Below are positions 59,652-64,000 of a stretch of 64,000 nt of DNA, piece by piece. The stretch is taken from positions 230,956 to 294,955 of the forward strand of contig NZ_JBLXDN010000002.1 in NCBI RefSeq assembly GCF_048264025.1, given 5' to 3'. The position numbers and the translations under genes were made by a program. The stretch's first letter is position 1, and every line of letters begins with the position of its first letter. Below the pieces are notes generated by a model. That model made no database searches. It had not been told where the DNA came from and saw only the letters and a program-made list of their open reading frames with translations. Source of the DNA: Nitrincola sp048264025 (GTDB lineage: Bacteria > Pseudomonadota > Gammaproteobacteria > Pseudomonadales > Balneatricaceae).

Positions 59652-62600
59652 AACTGCATAAATCATTACTCTGTTTGGCGATAGCCGCTGCTTCACCGTT
59701 GATCTATGCCGATTCATGTGAAATGGGTAAGGGTTGTGGACTGTCTGGCGAACGCGGTGCGATGGAAGATCAATCCTTGTTACAGCGTCGTGCGGGCGGT
59801 ATAGGTGATTTACCCCCTTTACCACAGCAAGGCGAACGTGAACTGCCACGTGAGCGCCTGGTGCTTTGGCATTTGCCTGATCAAAACCAGCAGGCCGCTG
59901 CCGTGCTGACACTCAATTCGAATGATTCAGAGACGCTACAAACACTACTGCCAAACGTGCAGTTTGAGTCTGGGCGTTCAATATTGCCTGAGGGCTATAC
60001 TGAGCAGCTATGGCAAGTCATGGAGAGGCTGAAGAACAAGGATAACGTTCGTTTACGCATCATCGGTCATACCGATCCCCAGCGTTTGTCGGCACGTGCC
60101 GCCAATATCTATACAGACAACTATGGCTTGGGCCTGGACCGTGCAAGACAAGTGGCATTGCAGTTCAGAGCAGCGCTGAACTTGTCGTCGGCGGATATTG
60201 ACCTGGACTCTCGTGGTCCTGATGCACCCGTTGCCAGTAATGCCACCGCCGAAGGGATGGCAATCAATCGCCGAGTTGAAGTCGAAATCTGGTACGACGA
60301 ACCGTTACAGCAACAGGCCTGCACAGGTGGCTATACCAGCACCGAAGCCTTAGCACCGTTTCGAATTAGTGTGGATGGTCAGCCTGTGGGGCAGCACAGT
60401 GCTGGCGTCGCTGATCAGCAGCGCTGTGTTGATGTGGCGTTGGCTGAAAACAGCCTTCAGGTGCGCTACGACAATTTATCCGCGCAGCCACGTTTGAATG
60501 TGGCCGCGGCTCCGCGCATGGCGGTTCCCGGTCAGACCCACTATTTCCGTGGTTATAGTAACTACATGAATTGGGTGGAGCGTGGTGAGGTACAGATCTA
60601 TGGCAAGCGCTCACGCTGGGGACAGCCGCAGTTGTTGGAAACCGTTGAACTTGATCCCTTGTTGAATGGTGAGTGGCTACCTTCAGATGAACTGCCGGAT
60701 GAACTTTATTACCGTTTGCGGGTTTATGATGCCGAAGGGCGTTTTGACGATACCGAATTGCAGCCATTGCAGCTCACCCGTGGTGAATATGAAGCCGAAG
60801 CCGACGAGGTGCGTGCTGATCTTCTAGCGGTCACCGGTGGGAACCGTTTACAGCGTCACCGGATCCCGGTGGCGGGTGGCACCGTGACCATTAATGGTCA
60901 GGGTGTACAGCCAGGTTATGCCGTCTTTGTAATGGGTGATCCAGTACCGGTTGATCTTCAGGGTAACTTTGCCACAGCCCAGATCATTCCCCGGGGCGAA
61001 CACAGTGTGGAAGTGGCACTGCTGGATCCAGATGGGCAGGGCCGGATCTATCGTCGCGACCTGCGTTTACCTGAGCGGGATTGGTTTACTGTAGCCATTG
61101 CCGACATCACCATCGGGCAGCAGGATACTACGGGTCCGGCCCGTCTGGTGACGGGGGAAGACCGTTATTATGACGACAAGTTGTATGTCGATGGGCGTCT
61201 GGCGTTCTATACCAAAGGCAAGATTGATGGCAAATACACCATAACGGCCAGTATTGATACCGGTGAAGAGCCGATAGACAGCTTGTTCAGCAATTTCAAT
61301 GACAAAAATCCGCGTGAATTCCTGCGTCGCATGGATGCCAATCGTCATTGGGCTACCTTCGGTGATGACTCCACGCTGGTGGAAGATGCACCAACTCAAG
61401 GCAAGGGCTATGTGCGTGTTGAAGATGGCAAATCTCATGCGATGTGGGGTAATTTCGAGCAACACAACCGTGATACGGAACTGAGTCAATTTGACCGTCG
61501 CCTCTATGGTGCTCAGGCGCGTTATCAGGGTGATGGTTTTACCGCTTTTGGCGAGCGTCGGGTTGTGGTGGAAGGTTTTGCCGCCGAGCCGGGTACCGCT
61601 AGCGCACGCGAAGAGTTTTTGGGAACCGGTGGCTCACTTTACTTCCTGCGCAATCAGGATATCTCCTCCGGCAGTGAAATGCTGCGCGTTGAAATTCGTG
61701 ACAAACACTCCGGTTTGGTGCTGATGTCAGAGTACCTCACCTACGGTATTGACTATGAAATTGATGCCATACAGGGCCGCATCCTGCTGAACCGTCCTTT
61801 GTCCGCTACGTCGAATGACAATTCAGTGGTCAGAAGTGGGGGTAGCCTGTCAGGAAATCCGGCCTATCTGGTCGTCACCTATGAATATTCCCCTGGCTTT
61901 GAAAGCATGGATGATCTGGCCGTGGGTGGACGTGCGTCAGTCTGGGCAAACGATTCAGTACGTCTTGGTGTAACCGCTTCGCGTCAGGAACACTTCGGGG
62001 ATCGTCAGGACCAGGAAGGGATCGATATCACGTTACGTCACAGCGACCGTACCTGGTTGAAACTGGAAGCCGCGCGTACCGAAGGTGAAGGTATTGAAGA
62101 GCAAATCTCTTTCGATGGTGGGTTTGGCTTCAATGGCCGCTCCGTTACGGGCGGGCAAGCACATGCCGAGCGGATTGACGGCTCCCTGGATCTTAAGGAC
62201 ATCGGCATTGACGGCGATGGGCAGCTGACTTTCTATCATGAAGAACGCGATGCGGGCTTTAATGCCCCAGGGCGCTTGACCACCAATGACACACGTCAGT
62301 CCGGTGTTGCCCTGGTCACGCCGCTTTCCGAACAGACCGATTTGATTCTACGCGCGGATGAAACGGTTCAGTCTTCCGATTGGAAAAACCAGAGTGCCGA
62401 GGTGGGCATCTCTCACCAACTCGACGAAGAATGGACTGTTATCGGCGGCTATCGCTCCGAAGAACGCACCAGTCAATCGGCTTCAACACGAAATCAGGGG
62501 CAGCGTGATGATGTTGCCGTTCAGTTGGAATATGCTCCTCATGATGAACCCTGGACAGCACACGGCTTTGTGCAGGGTACAGTGAAAACGGATGGTAATC

Positions 62601-63736
62601 GTCGGGACAACAACCGTGCCGGTGTAGGCGGCAGCTACCGCATCAACGATCGTATTCGCCTGATGGGTGAACTCTCCGACGGTGATCTGGGTTTGGGTGC
62701 TAAAGCCGGTGTAGATTATGCCTCTTCAGATCGCACCAACCTCTACCTCAACTATGAGTTGGACAATGACCGTACCGATCATGGCATAGGTTCCCGTATG
62801 GGTCAGGTGGTAACCGGTGCACGCTCGCGCTGGACAGATACCACCAGTGTCTATGCCGAGCAGCGCTACCAGCATGGCTCACAGCAGACGGGTCTGGTGC
62901 AGGGCTACGGGCTGGACTTTGCCCCGGATGATCATTGGACTTACGGTTTGAGCACTGACATAGGACGCCTCAACAGTGAAACGGACGACGAAATTCGCCG
63001 CCGCGCCATATCGGGCCGGGTAGGGTATCGTAACGAAGATATTCGTTACGCTGGTGCGCTGGAATACCGCAAGGATCGTTACAACGCTGAAGACAGAACT
63101 GTCTGGCTGGTACGTAATAACCTGAGTTACCAGATCGATCCTGATTGGCGCATGATCGGCCATCTGGATATGGCACTTGGTGACTCCAGCCAAGGCTCAT
63201 TCTTCGACGGCAACTTTGTTGAAGCGTCACTAGGCTATGCTTACCGTCCCGTTCTGAATGATCGCTGGAATACCCTGGTCAAGTACACCTACCTGTCGGA
63301 CCTGGCACCGGCTGAGCAGCGTTCGTCAACCGGTAACCTGGTTGATTACTCTCAGCGCAGCCATGTGTTTGCAATCGACAGTATCTACGACCTGACCGAA
63401 CGCTGGAGTCTGGGTGGGCGTTATGCCTATCGCCTGGGTGAATTGCGCATGAGTCGAGATGACTCAGCCGATTGGTTCAGCAGCAAAGGTCAGTTGATTG
63501 CAGTACGAGCCGATTGGCATGTAGTGCATAAATGGGATCTGATGGTCGAATTACGTCGCCGAGACGAATTCACCGCTGAAGACTCACGCACAGGTGCCGT
63601 ACTAGGTATGTACCGCCATTTCGGCAATCACCTAAAAGCCGGTGTTGGCTACAACTTCTCTGACTTCAGTGATGACCTAACCGACATGGACTTCCGCACC
63701 CAAGGCTGGTTCATCAATATTATCGGAAAATATTGA
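59648..63736 (+). CDS. OmpA-domain plus beta-barrel outer-membrane protein
   Basis: 1362 residues. MKLHKSLLCLAIAAASPLIY-A is a signal peptide (cleavage near 21). An OmpA-like domain lies at about 100-217 (VQFESGRSILPEGYTEQLWQ, RLRIIGHTDPQRLSARAANI, GLDRARQVALQFR). Beta-sandwich segments fill about 225-480. From about 480 to the end the sequence is alternating polar/aromatic strands ending in Tyr (WFINIIGKY), as expected of a BAM-assembled beta barrel. The position, coupled by a 4-bp overlap to the giant exported protein, suggests it anchors or exports that protein. No TonB box, plug domain or POTRA domains were recognised, so it is not a standard TonB receptor or two-partner TpsB. Confidence 0.85.
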   Translation: MKLHKSLLCLAIAAASPLIYADSCEMGKGCGLSGERGAMEDQSLLQRRAGGIGDLPPLPQQGERELPRERLVLWHLPDQNQQAAAVLTLNSNDSETLQTLLPNVQFESGRSILPEGYTEQLWQVMERLKNKDNVRLRIIGHTDPQRLSARAANIYTDNYGLGLDRARQVALQFRAALNLSSADIDLDSRGPDAPVASNATAEGMAINRRVEVEIWYDEPLQQQACTGGYTSTEALAPFRISVDGQPVGQHSAGVADQQRCVDVALAENSLQVRYDNLSAQPRLNVAAAPRMAVPGQTHYFRGYSNYMNWVERGEVQIYGKRSRWGQPQLLETVELDPLLNGEWLPSDELPDELYYRLRVYDAEGRFDDTELQPLQLTRGEYEAEADEVRADLLAVTGGNRLQRHRIPVAGGTVTINGQGVQPGYAVFVMGDPVPVDLQGNFATAQIIPRGEHSVEVALLDPDGQGRIYRRDLRLPERDWFTVAIADITIGQQDTTGPARLVTGEDRYYDDKLYVDGRLAFYTKGKIDGKYTITASIDTGEEPIDSLFSNFNDKNPREFLRRMDANRHWATFGDDSTLVEDAPTQGKGYVRVEDGKSHAMWGNFEQHNRDTELSQFDRRLYGAQARYQGDGFTAFGERRVVVEGFAAEPGTASAREEFLGTGGSLYFLRNQDISSGSEMLRVEIRDKHSGLVLMSEYLTYGIDYEIDAIQGRILLNRPLSATSNDNSVVRSGGSLSGNPAYLVVTYEYSPGFESMDDLAVGGRASVWANDSVRLGVTASRQEHFGDRQDQEGIDITLRHSDRTWLKLEAARTEGEGIEEQISFDGGFGFNGRSVTGGQAHAERIDGSLDLKDIGIDGDGQLTFYHEERDAGFNAPGRLTTNDTRQSGVALVTPLSEQTDLILRADETVQSSDWKNQSAEVGISHQLDEEWTVIGGYRSEERTSQSASTRNQGQRDDVAVQLEYAPHDEPWTAHGFVQGTVKTDGNRRDNNRAGVGGSYRINDRIRLMGELSDGDLGLGAKAGVDYASSDRTNLYLNYELDNDRTDHGIGSRMGQVVTGARSRWTDTTSVYAEQRYQHGSQQTGLVQGYGLDFAPDDHWTYGLSTDIGRLNSETDDEIRRRAISGRVGYRNEDIRYAGALEYRKDRYNAEDRTVWLVRNNLSYQIDPDWRMIGHLDMALGDSSQGSFFDGNFVEASLGYAYRPVLNDRWNTLVKYTYLSDLAPAEQRSSTGNLVDYSQRSHVFAIDSIYDLTERWSLGGRYAYRLGELRMSRDDSADWFSSKGQLIAVRADWHVVHKWDLMVELRRRDEFTAEDSRTGAVLGMYRHFGNHLKAGVGYNFSDFSDDLTDMDFRTQGWFINIIGKY

Positions 63737-63770
63737 TTCAACCCTGTTGAATCCCATAGGTGTAGATACT

Positions 63771-63899
63771 TTGTGGGAGCTCACTCTGTGAGCGAATCCC
63801 CCCAATGCAGGAGCCCGCTCCGCGGGCTAATCCCCTTCGCTCGCGGAGCGAGCTCCCACAGGTGTAGATGCTTTGTAGGAGCTCACTCTGTGAGCGAAT
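63771..63899. repeat. REP-type cluster after the outer-membrane protein gene
   Basis: Four units in mixed orientation: TTGTGGGAGCTCACTCTGTG from 63771, TGCAGGAGCCCGCTCCGCGG from 63806, TTCGCTCGCGGAGCGAGCTC from 63836 and TTGTAGGAGCTCACTCTGTG from 63873. The first and last share the AGCTCACTCTGTGAGCG palindrome. It begins about 35 bp after the stop of the outer-membrane protein gene. Confidence 0.9.
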
Positions 63900-63925
63900 C
63901 CCTCCCTTCCCTGAATCTCCCCCTG

Positions 63926-64000
63926 TAGGAAATAAGATGGACCCGCCCCCCTAACAATGTGCCATGCTTATCTGACGAGAAAGCAAACCGGCATCTGAGT
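63926..64000. mobile_element. possible insertion-sequence end at the right edge
   Basis: The stretch GATGGACCCGCCCCCCTAAC resembles the TGGACC.GCCCCC ends of some IS3-family elements, and the following bases look unlike the REP cluster. The window stops before any transposase can be seen, so this is only a pointer. Confidence 0.25.

Noticed and set aside
59648..63736. Outer-membrane protein as a TonB-dependent receptor or TpsB transporter
   Set aside because: No TonB box or plug domain and no POTRA domains were found; an OmpA domain occupies the N-terminal part instead.
63771..63899. CRISPR-like spaced repeats
   Set aside because: Units are palindromic, alternate in orientation and lack uniform spacers; they match the REP units elsewhere and no cas genes are present.

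Overview
The window is chromosomal DNA from a gammaproteobacterium, probably a marine Oceanospirillales/Pseudomonadales-like lineage. The evidence is gene order shared with pseudomonads (rnt-motY-argG; infC-rpmI-rplT-pheS-pheT-ihfA-merR-tRNA-Pro), a class II DAHP synthase, many c-di-GMP and two-component proteins, and REP-type palindromes that begin with GTAGGAGC. Unusually for this class, it carries a complete mevalonate pathway for isoprenoid precursors.

Layout. 1-7.5 kb: edge of a thymidine phosphorylase-like gene, phhB, purU, a CBS protein, a DnaT-like/replication-P-like pair, a DUF3549 gene, class II DAHP synthase and metR. 7.8-15.7 kb: a PAS-GGDEF-EAL phosphodiesterase, argF, argD, grxD, rnt, motY and argG. 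15.9-30.1 kb: a REC-TPR protein, then HMG-CoA reductase, type 2 IPP isomerase, HMG-CoA synthase and two GHMP kinases in tight overlap. Next comes a signalling block (decayed kinase, kinase, response regulator, REC-PAS-GGDEF), then mvaD and polB. 30.2-40.6 kb: rimK with an aspartoacylase-like gene, a ParD/RelE-like toxin-antitoxin pair, lutABC with a divergent GntR regulator and a clear operator, leuA with a divergent Lrp regulator, and an AT-rich ankyrin/hypothetical islet. 40.7-48.5 kb: the thrS-infC-rpmI-rplT-pheST-ihfA translation cluster (infC uses an AUU start) and tRNA-Pro(GGG). 48.6-63.7 kb: a two-component system whose kinase has a periplasmic substrate-binding domain, divergent from a 2571-residue DUF11/SdrD-B-like surface protein translationally coupled to a 1362-residue OmpA-plus-beta-barrel outer-membrane protein.

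Two repeat systems run through the window. The first is a REP family present at four places, including inside a coding sequence (the DnaT-like gene) and over the 5' end of the sensor kinase gene. The second is a set of three elements (32.2, 33.1 and 40.7 kb), each with a core of exactly 52 nt between 25-29 nt inverted arms. The arms differ completely in sequence from copy to copy but stay self-complementary within each copy. That set and the giant exoprotein/outer-membrane-protein pair are the observations most worth following up. All functional calls rest on reading motifs and gene order; no database search was possible.
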